Below, in pieces: positions 52,299 through 59,774 of a stretch of 64,000 nucleotides of DNA (position 1 is the stretch's first letter; each line of letters opens with the position of its first letter). This DNA comes from Micromonospora sp. PLK6-60 (lineage in GTDB: Bacteria > Actinomycetota > Actinomycetes > Mycobacteriales > Micromonosporaceae), in contig NZ_JAIOAA010000005.1 in the NCBI RefSeq assembly GCF_019890675.1, forward strand, positions 186,001 through 250,000, in the 5' to 3' direction. A program made the position numbers and the translations under genes. The notes below the pieces were generated by a model. That model saw only the letters and a program-made list of their open reading frames with translations. It did not search any database and was not told the origin of the DNA.

Positions 52299-53978
52299 CT
52301 AGCCCGTACCCCCGACAGCCCGGTCCTCCGCCACGGCCGGCGGCGCGGCCGGTCCGTCCGGCGGCGGCACGACGCCGCGGCCGGCGGTCACCCACCCGAT
52401 CCAGCCGGCCGCCCGGTCCGGCGGCAGGCCACCGGCGACCGCGACGGTGACCAGCGCCGACGCCGGTTCCGGATGGCGGCTGAGCAGGGACCGCATCGAC
52501 CAGGCGTACGCCACCGCCGCCGCGCCGCCCGGCGTCGGCTCGCCGACCACCGGCCGGTCCCCCGCCACCGGGACCGCCGGCTCCCCCGGCGCCGGCCGGC
52601 GCTGCCGGGCGTCCAGCCGACGCACCAGGGCCACGGCCTCCTCGGGCGACAGCGGGCCGAGCGGCACCCGCTCCCCCCGGTGCACGACCAGCGGGCCACC
52701 GATCGGCTCACGGGTGGTGAGCGCGACGACGCTCGGACCGCGGCCGGGCAGCAGCGGCGGCACCTGGGCCGGATCGCGGACGTCGTCGAGGACGACCAGC
52801 AGCCGCCGCCCGGCCACCGCCGACCGGTACGCCGACGCCAGCCCGTCCAGGCAACTGGTGCGCTCGGCCACCTCCGGCAGCCCCAACGCGCGCAGGAAGT
52901 TCCGCAGCACCTCGGCGGGGCCGGCGGCGGTGCTGCCGAGGTTGGCGTAGAGCTGCCCGTCCGGGAACCGTCCGAGGCCCCGGTGCGCCCACTGCAACGC
53001 CAGCGCGCTCTTGCCCACCCCGGCCGGGCCCTCGACGACCAGCAGCACGGGTTCCGCGGCGGCCACCGGCGCGGCCGTGGCCAGGTCGAGCCGGCGCAGT
53101 TCCGCGGCCCGGCCGACGAACTCCGCCGGACGGGGCGGGAGCTGCGCCGGCGGGACCCCGGGAGCCGGCGCCCCGCCCGGCGCCGCCCGGACCGGTCCCC
53201 GGCACCGCAGCAGCTCCCGGTACGCCCCGGCCAGCTCCGGTCCCGGATCGATCCCGAGCTCGTCGCGCAGCCGACGCCGGGCCAGGTGGTAGCTGGCCAC
53301 CGCGTCCGCACGCCGCCCCACCGCGCAGTACAGCCGCAGCAGCCGGGCCTGCGCCCGCTCGTCGAGCGGATGCCGGCCGGCGTCCTGCTCCACCGTGGTC
53401 AGCACCTCGTCGCCGCGGTCCGCCCGGATCGCCTCGTCGGCGTACCAGCCGAGCACCTGCCGCCACTCGGTGACCAGCGCCGCCACCCGGCCGTGCCCGG
53501 CCAGGGCGGGGACGTCGGGCAACGGCCGGCGCCACAGCCGCAGCGCCGCCCCGGCCTCCCGCCGCAGGCGTTCCCGGTCGCCCGCCACCCGGGCGGCGCG
53601 GGCGGCGGCCACCAGGGCGCGGAACCGCAGCGCGTCCACCGCCGCCCGGGGCACCCGCAGCGCGTACCCCGGTCCGACGCTCGGCAGCAGGACGCTGCCG
53701 GCCCGCCGGGGCCGCCACGGCTCCAGCACCCGCCGCAGGTTCTTGACGTGCGTCTGCAGCACGTTCGCCGCCGCCGTCGGCGGCCGGACCGGCCAGAGCG
53801 CCGCGCAGAGTTCGTCGCGCCCTATCGGTTGCCCGCCGGCCAGCGCCAGCAGGGCGAGCACGGCCCGGCGTTGCGGTGGCCCGACGGCGAGCTCCTCGCC
53901 GCCCCGCCGCAGGCGCAGCGGCCCCAGCATCTCGAGTGACACCTCGTCTGAGGCATGGCGGACCTGTAGCTCGCTCAT
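52299..53978 (-). CDS. SARP-type transcriptional activator with NTPase domain (AfsR/SARP family)
   Basis: 560-residue putative pathway activator. It has an OmpR-like winged helix at about 14-108 (LEMLGPLRLRRGGEEL, ANVLQTHVKNLRRVLE), the BTAD all-helical domain at about 115-258 (LGIDPGPELAGAYRELL), a proline-rich link, and a P-loop NTPase with GPAGVGKSA (318-326) and Walker B RLLVVLDDV (392-400). It lacks the C-terminal TPR repeats of full-length AfsR. The start at 53978 follows GGGGA. It is divergent from the Cys-rich peptide genes across 118 bases and is their most likely regulator. Confidence 0.92.
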   Translation of the reverse strand: MSELQVRHASDEVSLEMLGPLRLRRGGEELAVGPPQRRAVLALLALAGGQPIGRDELCAALWPVRPPTAAANVLQTHVKNLRRVLEPWRPRRAGSVLLPSVGPGYALRVPRAAVDALRFRALVAAARAARVAGDRERLRREAGAALRLWRRPLPDVPALAGHGRVAALVTEWRQVLGWYADEAIRADRGDEVLTTVEQDAGRHPLDERAQARLLRLYCAVGRRADAVASYHLARRRLRDELGIDPGPELAGAYRELLRCRGPVRAAPGGAPAPGVPPAQLPPRPAEFVGRAAELRRLDLATAAPVAAAEPVLLVVEGPAGVGKSALALQWAHRGLGRFPDGQLYANLGSTAAGPAEVLRNFLRALGLPEVAERTSCLDGLASAYRSAVAGRRLLVVLDDVRDPAQVPPLLPGRGPSVVALTTREPIGGPLVVHRGERVPLGPLSPEEAVALVRRLDARQRRPAPGEPAVPVAGDRPVVGEPTPGGAAAVAYAWSMRSLLSRHPEPASALVTVAVAGGLPPDRAAGWIGWVTAGRGVVPPPDGPAAPPAVAEDRAVGGTG

Positions 53979-54023
53979 CCGTCCCCCGATCGGCGGCAGC
54001 GTCGCATCCACGGTCATCGTAGT

Positions 54024-54068
54024 CGTCCAGCCGCCCTCCACTGGCCGTCCAGACCCCTCCGTAACGAT
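54024..54068 (+). promoter_or_regulatory. Candidate SARP-dependent promoter of the Cys-rich peptide operon
   Basis: Heptamers CGTCCAG (54024), CCTCCAC (54035) and CGTCCAG (54046) recur at exact 11-base spacing; the outer two are identical. The last ends nine bases before TAACGA (54062-54067), a -10-like hexamer. Direct heptamers at 11- or 22-bp spacing ending about 8 bp from the -10 box is the known SARP operator layout. The first peptide ATG is at 54097. Confidence 0.6.
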
Positions 54069-54096
54069 CGACATCAACGCCTGAAAGGAGGATTGG

Positions 54097-54291
54097 ATGA
54101 GGAGAACGCTCAACGCGCTGGGCGACCGCCTGCTCGGCATGGTGGTGCCGACGGTCAGCGCCAAGGCCGAGCCGTGCGGACCGCTGGTGTCGAAGTTCTG
54201 CTACTGCCGCAACGGCATCCGCTACGCCAAGAACTGCTGCTACTACAGCGGCTCCTGCTACCCGTGCTACGCGGTCAGCGAGAACTGCTGA
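54097..54291 (+). CDS. Cys-rich precursor peptide 1
   Basis: 64-residue peptide of no family I recognise. AAAGGAGG lies five bases before the ATG, an almost perfect ribosome site implying high expression. Residues 1-24 form a leader (NALGDRLLG...SAKA) with weak hydrophobicity that ends in A-K-A, a type I signal peptidase-like site. The predicted 40-residue core, starting EPCGP, has eight cysteines spaced C-x7-C-x-C-x9-CC-x5-C-x2-C-x6-C and is rich in Tyr. Eight cysteines suggest four disulfides. The downstream redox, exporter and peptidase genes support secretion and oxidative folding; this is inference. Confidence 0.9.
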   Translation: MRRTLNALGDRLLGMVVPTVSAKAEPCGPLVSKFCYCRNGIRYAKNCCYYSGSCYPCYAVSENC

Positions 54292-54317
54292 CCCGCACGA
54301 GCGGCATGCCGCCGCAC

Positions 54318-54347
54318 CCGGTGGCCGGCGACCCCGCCGGCCACCGG
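54318..54347 (+). terminator. Hairpin between the two precursor genes
   Basis: Perfect 13-bp stem (54318-54330 with 54335-54347) and a four-base ACCC loop, 26 bases after the first peptide stop. It could be a partial terminator or an mRNA 3'-end stabiliser that raises peptide 1 output. Confidence 0.7.
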
Positions 54348-54368
54348 TCTTCAGAAGAGGAGGTGGAG

Positions 54369-54560
54369 ATGACCAGGTTCGTCAACGCCGTGGGTGACCG
54401 GCTGCTCGGTCTGCTGGCACCGCGGATCACCGCCAGGGCGGAGCCGTGCGGCCCGACCTCGGTGCAGTTCTGCTACTGCTCGGGCGGGCTGAAGTACAGC
54501 CGGAACTGCTGCAAGTACAGCGGCAGCTGCTACCCGTGCTACGTCTCGGGCGCCTGCTGA
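54369..54560 (+). CDS. Cys-rich precursor peptide 2
   Basis: 63-residue paralogue of the preceding peptide, with GAGGAGG five bases before the ATG. The 24-residue leader shares NA-x-GDRLLG, a proline and an A-x-A end (TARA). The 39-residue core starts EPCGP and keeps all eight cysteines at the same positions; only the last loop differs (x5 instead of x6). FCYC, Y-x2-NCC and YSGSCYPCY are shared, while loop residues vary, as expected for duplicated bioactive peptides under diversification. Its function is unknown. Confidence 0.9.
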   Translation: MTRFVNAVGDRLLGLLAPRITARAEPCGPTSVQFCYCSGGLKYSRNCCKYSGSCYPCYVSGAC

Positions 54561-54571
54561 CCAGGTGACCC

Positions 54572-54602
54572 ACGCGGCCGGGCCCGACGGGCCCGGCCGC
54601 GT
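54572..54602 (+). terminator. Hairpin between precursor peptides and maturation genes
   Basis: Perfect 14-bp G/C stem (54572-54585 with 54589-54602) and a GAC loop, 11 bases after the second peptide stop and 29 bases before the MauE-like start. Probably a leaky terminator that sets precursor mRNA above maturation-gene mRNA. Confidence 0.75.
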
Positions 54603-54631
54603 CCCGCCCACCCCGAACCGGAGGTGCCCGC

Positions 54632-55174
54632 GTGTCCCCGTTCCTGCTCGGCGTCCGGTCGCTGCTGGCCACCGTGCTGCTGCTCGCCGCGCTCGGCAAG
54701 CTGCGCAGCCGCCGGCACCACCGCGACTTCCGGCGTTCCCTGGACGGGTACGCCTTCCTGCCGGCCCGCTGGCGCGACGCCGTCGCGGTCGCCGTGCCGG
54801 TGGCCGAGCTGGCGGTGGCCGGACTGCTCGCCGTACCCCGGTCGGCCTGGCTCGGCCTGCTCGCCGCCACCGCCCTGCTGACCTGCTTCACCGCCGGCAC
54901 CGGCTGGGCGCTCACCCGCGGCCGGGCGGTCCGGTGCGCCTGCTTCGGCCCGGGCGGCGACCTGGTCGCCGGCCGGCACCTGGTGCGGGACGTGGCGCTG
55001 ACCGGTCTCGCGGCCGCCGGCGCCGCGGCCGTGGCCCCGGCGGCACCGACCTTCGCGGCCGCCGCCGTGGCGGTGCCGGCCGGCGCCGTGCTCGGCCTGT
55101 TCGTGTCCCGGATGGACGACGTCGCCGCCCTGTTCACGCCCGCCGGACGGGCGACTGACACCCTGAGGAGCTAA
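54632..55174 (+). CDS. MauE/DoxX-like redox-associated membrane protein
   Basis: 180-residue membrane protein with about four helices (8-24, 45-64, 68-92, and two close hydrophobic stretches at 118-155). The C-x-C-F-G motif in RCACFGPGG is typical of MauE-type proteins. In methylotrophs MauE and MauD are needed to make the disulfide-rich methylamine dehydrogenase light chain, so a role in disulfide formation is likely. GTG start with GAGGTG upstream. The next gene begins two bases after its stop. Confidence 0.85.
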   Translation: MSPFLLGVRSLLATVLLLAALGKLRSRRHHRDFRRSLDGYAFLPARWRDAVAVAVPVAELAVAGLLAVPRSAWLGLLAATALLTCFTAGTGWALTRGRAVRCACFGPGGDLVAGRHLVRDVALTGLAAAGAAAVAPAAPTFAAAAVAVPAGAVLGLFVSRMDDVAALFTPAGRATDTLRS

Positions 55175-55175
55175 G

Positions 55176-55715
55176 ATGATCTATGTCGTGACCGGCCTGG
55201 TCCTGGTCGGCGCCACCACCCTCGTCAACCTCCTGCTGACCTTCGCGGTGATCCGCCGGCTGCGGGAGAACGCCGCCACCGCGACGTCCCAGCCGGGACC
55301 GGACTTCACCGGAGCGGTGCCGGTCGCGGGCGACCGCCCGGAGCCGTTCGTCGCGTACGACCTCGACGGCACGGTCCTGGACGACGCGGCGAACCCGGCC
55401 ACCCTGATCGGCTTCTTCTCCACCGGCTGCGGCGCCTGCGTGGAACAGCTGCCCACCTTCGTCCGGCAGGCGGCCGACAGCCCGGGCGGCCGGGCCCGCA
55501 CCGTCGCCGTCGTCCAGGGCGACGGGGGCCAGGCCGACGACTTCGTCCGGGAGCTGGCGCCGGTGGCCCGGGTGGTGGTCGAGACCGGGTCGGGCCCGGT
55601 CAGCACCGCCTTCCGGATCGGCGCCTTCCCGGCGTGGTGCCTGCTCGACGCCGACGGCACCGTCCGGGACAGCGGGGTCGGGCTGGACCGGCTGCCCCGG
55701 CTGACCGCGGCGTGA
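55176..55715 (+). CDS. Membrane-anchored thioredoxin-like protein (TlpA/MauD type)
   Basis: 179 residues. One N-terminal helix (about 3-26) should anchor it in the membrane with the thioredoxin domain outside. The active site is C85-G-A-C88 in FFSTGCGACVEQLPTF. The cis-proline region reads IGAFPAWCLLDADG, with an additional cysteine beside it. Together with the MauE-like protein it forms a MauD/MauE-type redox pair, presumably oxidising or isomerising the eight-cysteine peptides. GAGGAG lies five bases before the ATG, and its stop overlaps the ABC gene start. Confidence 0.88.
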   Translation: MIYVVTGLVLVGATTLVNLLLTFAVIRRLRENAATATSQPGPDFTGAVPVAGDRPEPFVAYDLDGTVLDDAANPATLIGFFSTGCGACVEQLPTFVRQAADSPGGRARTVAVVQGDGGQADDFVRELAPVARVVVETGSGPVSTAFRIGAFPAWCLLDADGTVRDSGVGLDRLPRLTAA

Positions 55716-57571
55716 ACGGCACCGGTCGGGAGCCCCGGGCGACCCTCGGCACCGCGCTCGCCGCGCTGCGGCTGGCCGCCGGCGCCGCGCCCGGCCTCGC
55801 CCTCGCGCAGGTGGCGCTGGCGGTCGCCGGGGGCCTCGCGCCCCTCGCGCTGGGCGTACTGACCAAGCTCGTCCTGGACCGCATCGCGGCCGACGGCTCC
55901 GCCCGGGGCCCGCTCGTCGCCCTCGCCCTCGGCCTGGCCGCCGCCGGGGTCGGCGCCGCCACCCTGCCGCACCTCAACCGGTACGTGGAGGCGAACTGGG
56001 ACCGCGCGGCGGCGGTGGTCGCCCAGTCCCGGCTGTACGCGGCGCTCAACCGGATGACCGGCCTGCGCGAGCTGGAGAACCCCGCCTTCCGGGACCGGCT
56101 GCGGCTGGCCGAGGAGGCCGGCCGGAGCAGCCCGGTGCTGGTGGCCGGCGGGCTGCTCGAACTCGCCCGCAGCCTGATCACCGTCGGCGGGTTCGCGCTG
56201 GTGCTCGCCGGCCTCAACCCGTGGATGGTCGCGCTGGTCGCCGTCGCCGCGATCCCCACCGCCCGCACCGAGCTGTCGCTGTCCCGGCAACGGGCGCGGA
56301 TGCTCTGGCAGGTCAGCCCCGCCGCCCGCCGGCAGCACTTCTACGCCGACCTGCTCACCGGCCTGGCCGCCGCGAAGGAGGTCCGGCTGTTCGGTCTCGC
56401 CGGGCTGTTCCACAAGCGCATGCTCGGCGAGCTGGGGTCGATCAACGCGGCGCACCGCCGCCTGGAGGGCCGGCAACTGGTGGCCCAGGTGGCGCTGGCC
56501 GTGCTGGGCGCGGTCGCCGCCGGCGGCGGCCTGGTGTGGGCGGTGCTCGCCGCCCGCGCCGGCACGCTCAGCGTCGGCGACGTCGCCGTCTTCGTCGCGG
56601 CGGTCGGCGCGGTGCAGGGGGCGGTCAGCGGCTCGCTGGGCCGCTTCGCCACCGCCCACCACGGCCTGCTGATCTTCACCCACTACCGGGACCTGACCGC
56701 GCCCACGCCCGAGCGGGCCGGCGAACGGCCGGTCCCGCGGCTGCGCGAGGGCATCGAGTTGCGCGACGTCTGGTTCCGCTACGCCGACGACCAGCCGTGG
56801 ATCCTGCGCGGGGTCAACCTGTTCATCCGGGCCGGCGAGACAATCGGCCTGGTCGGGCTCAACGGCGCCGGCAAGAGCACCCTGGTGAAACTGCTCGTCC
56901 GGTTCTACGACCCGGACCGGGGCGCGGTGCTCTGGGACGGGGTCGACCTGCGCGAGCTGCGCGTCGACGAGCTGCGCCGGCGGATGACCGCGCTGTTCCA
57001 GGACTTCATGTGCTACGACCTGTCCGCCGCGGAGAACATCGGCGTCGGCGACACCGACGCCCTCGACCGGCGCGAGCGGCTGGTCGCCGCGGCGCGCCAG
57101 GCCGGCGTCCACGACACCGTCGAGGCGCTGCCGCACGGCTACGACACCCAGCTGACCCGGCTGTTCGTGGACGAGAGCGACCGGGCCGACGCCGGCACCG
57201 GGGTGCTGCTCTCCGGCGGGCAGTGGCAGCGCCTCGCCCTTGCCCGGGGCCTGCTGCGCGGCCGGCGCGACCTGCTCGTGCTCGACGAACCCAGCGCCGG
57301 CCTCGACGCCCGGGCGGAGCACGACATCCACCGCCGGCTCCGGTCCCTCGGCGGCGGCGGGGCGGCGGTGCTGATCTCCCACCGGCTCAACGCCCTGCGG
57401 CTGGCCGACCGCATCGTCGTGCTGGAGGGCGGCCGGATCGTCGAGGAGGGCGACCACGACAGCCTGCTGGCCGCCGACGGGGCGTACGCGGGGCTGTTCC
57501 GCCTCCAGGCGGCGGGCTATCGCGACGGCGCCGACGAGCTGGTCGCCAGCCCCGGCGGGGACCGGGCCTAG
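55712..57571 (+). CDS. ABC exporter, fused permease and ATPase
   Basis: 619-residue half-transporter. The N-terminal ~330 residues contain about five to six membrane helices. The ATPase domain has Walker A GLNGAGKST (about 383-391), the LSGGQ signature, Walker B LLVLDEPSAGLD and the ISHR switch histidine. There is no N-terminal C39 peptidase domain, so leader removal must be done elsewhere, probably by the S26 peptidase encoded next. The GTG start overlaps the previous stop as GTGA. Export of the Cys-rich peptides is inferred from context. Confidence 0.92.
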   Translation: MNGTGREPRATLGTALAALRLAAGAAPGLALAQVALAVAGGLAPLALGVLTKLVLDRIAADGSARGPLVALALGLAAAGVGAATLPHLNRYVEANWDRAAAVVAQSRLYAALNRMTGLRELENPAFRDRLRLAEEAGRSSPVLVAGGLLELARSLITVGGFALVLAGLNPWMVALVAVAAIPTARTELSLSRQRARMLWQVSPAARRQHFYADLLTGLAAAKEVRLFGLAGLFHKRMLGELGSINAAHRRLEGRQLVAQVALAVLGAVAAGGGLVWAVLAARAGTLSVGDVAVFVAAVGAVQGAVSGSLGRFATAHHGLLIFTHYRDLTAPTPERAGERPVPRLREGIELRDVWFRYADDQPWILRGVNLFIRAGETIGLVGLNGAGKSTLVKLLVRFYDPDRGAVLWDGVDLRELRVDELRRRMTALFQDFMCYDLSAAENIGVGDTDALDRRERLVAAARQAGVHDTVEALPHGYDTQLTRLFVDESDRADAGTGVLLSGGQWQRLALARGLLRGRRDLLVLDEPSAGLDARAEHDIHRRLRSLGGGGAAVLISHRLNALRLADRIVVLEGGRIVEEGDHDSLLAADGAYAGLFRLQAAGYRDGADELVASPGGDRA

Positions 57572-57580
57572 GCGGCGGGG

Positions 57581-58063
57581 ATGTGGTGGCTGCTGTCCGC
57601 GCTCGGGCTCACCGGCGCCGCCCTGCTGGCGTTCCGGCAGGGGCGCCGCCGGTGGCTGCTGGTCGCGGTGGACGGGCCGTCGATGAGCCCCACCCTGCTG
57701 CCGGGCGACCGGGTGCTGGCCCGCCGGACGGGCACCCGGTCGGTGACGGTGGGCGACGTGGTGGTGTTCCGCCGGCCGCGCCGGGCGGGGGATCCGGTCG
57801 GCCAGCCGGGGCCGTACCTCGTCAAACGGGTCGCGGCGCTGCCCGGCGACGCCACGCCCGACCTGGGCGGCGAGTCGGTCCTCGTCCCGGGCCGGGTGGT
57901 GCCACCGGCGACGGTGGTGCTGGTCGGGGACAACCGGGCGGACAGCGTCGACTCCCGGATGTTCGGCTACCTGCCGACGGAGCGGCTGGTGGCGGTGGTC
58001 GACCCCCGGCGGCTGCGCGGCGGGGCGACCGGGGTGGTGTCACGGCCGGCAGGCCGGCCGTGA
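57581..58063 (+). CDS. S26-family signal peptidase
   Basis: 160-residue type I signal peptidase. One N-terminal membrane helix (3-18) precedes the catalytic Ser34 in GPSMSPTL and the general base Lys82 in VKRVAALPGD; GDNRADSVDSR closes the active site. It is small and lies nine bases after the exporter gene, so it is probably dedicated to the cluster. Its A-x-A specificity matches the ends of both peptide leaders (AKA, ARA). The stop codon lies inside the terminator hairpin. Confidence 0.92.
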   Translation: MWWLLSALGLTGAALLAFRQGRRRWLLVAVDGPSMSPTLLPGDRVLARRTGTRSVTVGDVVVFRRPRRAGDPVGQPGPYLVKRVAALPGDATPDLGGESVLVPGRVVPPATVVLVGDNRADSVDSRMFGYLPTERLVAVVDPRRLRGGATGVVSRPAGRP

Positions 58064-58070
58064 CACCACC
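58033..58070. terminator. Terminator closing the Cys-rich peptide cluster
   Basis: 18-bp perfect inverted repeat (58033-58050 with 58053-58070), starting inside the S26 coding region and ending six bases before the convergent livF stop; it can serve both directions. Confidence 0.85.
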
Positions 58071-58075
58071 GTCCG

Positions 58076-58786
58076 TCACGCCACGCCGAGGTACGCCTCC
58101 TTGATCGACGGGTCGTGCAGCAGGTCCTGGCCGGTGCCCTCCTTGACGATCCGGCCGGTCTCCAGCACGTAACCCCGGTGCGCCCGGGAGAGCGCCTGCT
58201 GGGCGTTCTGCTCCACCAGCAGGATCGTGGTGCCCTGCTGGTTGATCTCCGTGATGATGTCGAAGATCTGCCGGATCACCATCGGCGCCAGACCCATCGA
58301 CGGCTCGTCCAGCAGCAGCAGCTTCGGCCGGCTCATCAGCGCCCGGCCGACCGCGAGCATCTGCTGCTCGCCGCCGGAGAGCGTGCCACCGGCCTGCTTG
58401 CGTCGCTCGCCCAGCCGCGGGAACAGGGTCAGCACCCGGTCCAGGTCGGCGGCGATGCCGGCGTGGTCCCGCCGGGTGTACGCCCCCATGTCCAGGTTCT
58501 CCAGCACCGTCATGCCCGGGAAGATGCCCCGGCCCTCCGGCGCCTGGCAGATGCCCCGCACCACCCGCAGGTCGGCGCGGAGCTTGGTGATGTCCTCACC
58601 GTTGAACCGGATGCTCCCGGACTGGGCCGCCAGCAAGCCGGAGATGCCCCGCATCGTGGTGGTCTTGCCGGCGCCGTTCGCGCCGATCAGGGCCACGATC
58701 TCGCCCTCGTCGACGTGCAGGTCGACCGAGTGCAGTGCCTCGATCCGCCCGTACGCCAGGGTCAGGTTCTCGATCTCAAGCAGCAT
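58076..58786 (-). CDS. livF: Branched-chain amino-acid ABC transporter ATPase LivF
   Basis: 236-residue cytoplasmic ATPase energising uptake of leucine, isoleucine and valine or related substrates. Walker A is GANGAGKTT, the signature LSGGEQQML, Walker B LLLLDEPSMGLAP, and the C-terminus EAYLGVA is typical of LivF. It overlaps livG by 11 bases and is the last gene of livK-H-M-G-F. Confidence 0.95.
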   Translation of the reverse strand: MLLEIENLTLAYGRIEALHSVDLHVDEGEIVALIGANGAGKTTTMRGISGLLAAQSGSIRFNGEDITKLRADLRVVRGICQAPEGRGIFPGMTVLENLDMGAYTRRDHAGIAADLDRVLTLFPRLGERRKQAGGTLSGGEQQMLAVGRALMSRPKLLLLDEPSMGLAPMVIRQIFDIITEINQQGTTILLVEQNAQQALSRAHRGYVLETGRIVKEGTGQDLLHDPSIKEAYLGVA

Positions 58787-59774
58787 CTGCGGACTCCCCC
58801 AGGTAGGCCGCGATCACCTTCGGGTCGTCCCGAACGTCGGCCGGTGAACCGTCGGCGATCTTCTTGCCGAACTCCAGCACCACGATCCGGTCGGTGACCC
58901 CCATGACCAGGCGCATGTCGTGCTCGATGAGCAGGACCGTGTAGCCCAGGTCGCGGATCCGCCGGATCAGCTGGAGCAGCTCCTCCTTCTCCGCCGGGTT
59001 GAAGCCGGCGGCCGGCTCGTCCAGGCAGAGCAGCTTCGGCTCGGTGGCCAGCGCCCGGGCGATCTCCAGGCGCCGCTGGTCGCCGTAGGGCAGGTTGCGG
59101 GCGAGCTCATTGGCCCGGCCCACGATGCCCACGAACTTCAGCAGCTCCAGCGCCTTGCGCTCACCGGCCCGCTCCTCCAGCGTGTGCCGGGAGATGCCGA
59201 ACACCTTCGCGCTGCTGCGGCGCACCTGCTGCCAGGCCCGCACCAGGCCGTTTGTCGAGTCGACCACCGGCAGCTCGTGCGGCTTGACCCGCTTGCGGTA
59301 CAACCGGAACAGCGCGCCGACCACGCTGGTCTGGTGCTGGGAGTCGGTGCCGACCATGACGTTCTCCAGCGCCGTCATCTCCGGGAAGAGACGGATGTTC
59401 TGGAACGTCCGGGCGATGCCCATCCGGTTGATCTGGTGCGGCTTGCGGCCGGTCACCTGCTGCCCGGCGAACCGGACCGCCCCGGAGGTCGGCCGGTAGA
59501 CGCCGGTCATCACGTTGAAGCAGGTGGTCTTGCCGGCGCCGTTCGGGCCGATCAGACCGAGGATCTCACCCTGGTAGAGGCTGAAGCTGACATCGTTCAG
59601 CGCGGTCACACCGCCGAACTTCAGCGTCACGTGATCGACGTCGAGCAGCACCTCCCGCTGCCGCGGGATCGGGCCGCCCAGCTTGATCTCGTCGAGATCC
59701 GGCTCCTGGTTGCCCTGGATCTCTTCCGGATCCGCCTGCTTGGTGGGCTGCACATCGGGCTTCTGGTCAGACAC
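58776..59774 (-). CDS. livG: Branched-chain amino-acid ABC transporter ATPase LivG
   Basis: 332-residue ATPase partner of LivF. A ~45-residue acidic N-terminal extension precedes Walker A GPNGAGKTT. A long insert sits between the Q-loop (ARTFQNIRLF) and the signature (PYGDQRRLE); Walker B is LLCLDEPAAGFNP and the C-terminus IAAYLGE. The GTG at 59774 has GGAGG nine bases upstream and overlaps the livM stop, so the two are coupled. Confidence 0.95.
   Translation of the reverse strand: MSDQKPDVQPTKQADPEEIQGNQEPDLDEIKLGGPIPRQREVLLDVDHVTLKFGGVTALNDVSFSLYQGEILGLIGPNGAGKTTCFNVMTGVYRPTSGAVRFAGQQVTGRKPHQINRMGIARTFQNIRLFPEMTALENVMVGTDSQHQTSVVGALFRLYRKRVKPHELPVVDSTNGLVRAWQQVRRSSAKVFGISRHTLEERAGERKALELLKFVGIVGRANELARNLPYGDQRRLEIARALATEPKLLCLDEPAAGFNPAEKEELLQLIRRIRDLGYTVLLIEHDMRLVMGVTDRIVVLEFGKKIADGSPADVRDDPKVIAAYLGESADAA

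Noticed and set aside
54097..55715. Cys-rich peptides as a methylamine dehydrogenase light chain served by MauD/MauE
   Set aside because: The peptides are far too short and lack the tryptophan cofactor context, there is no large-subunit gene, and the cysteine pattern is different.
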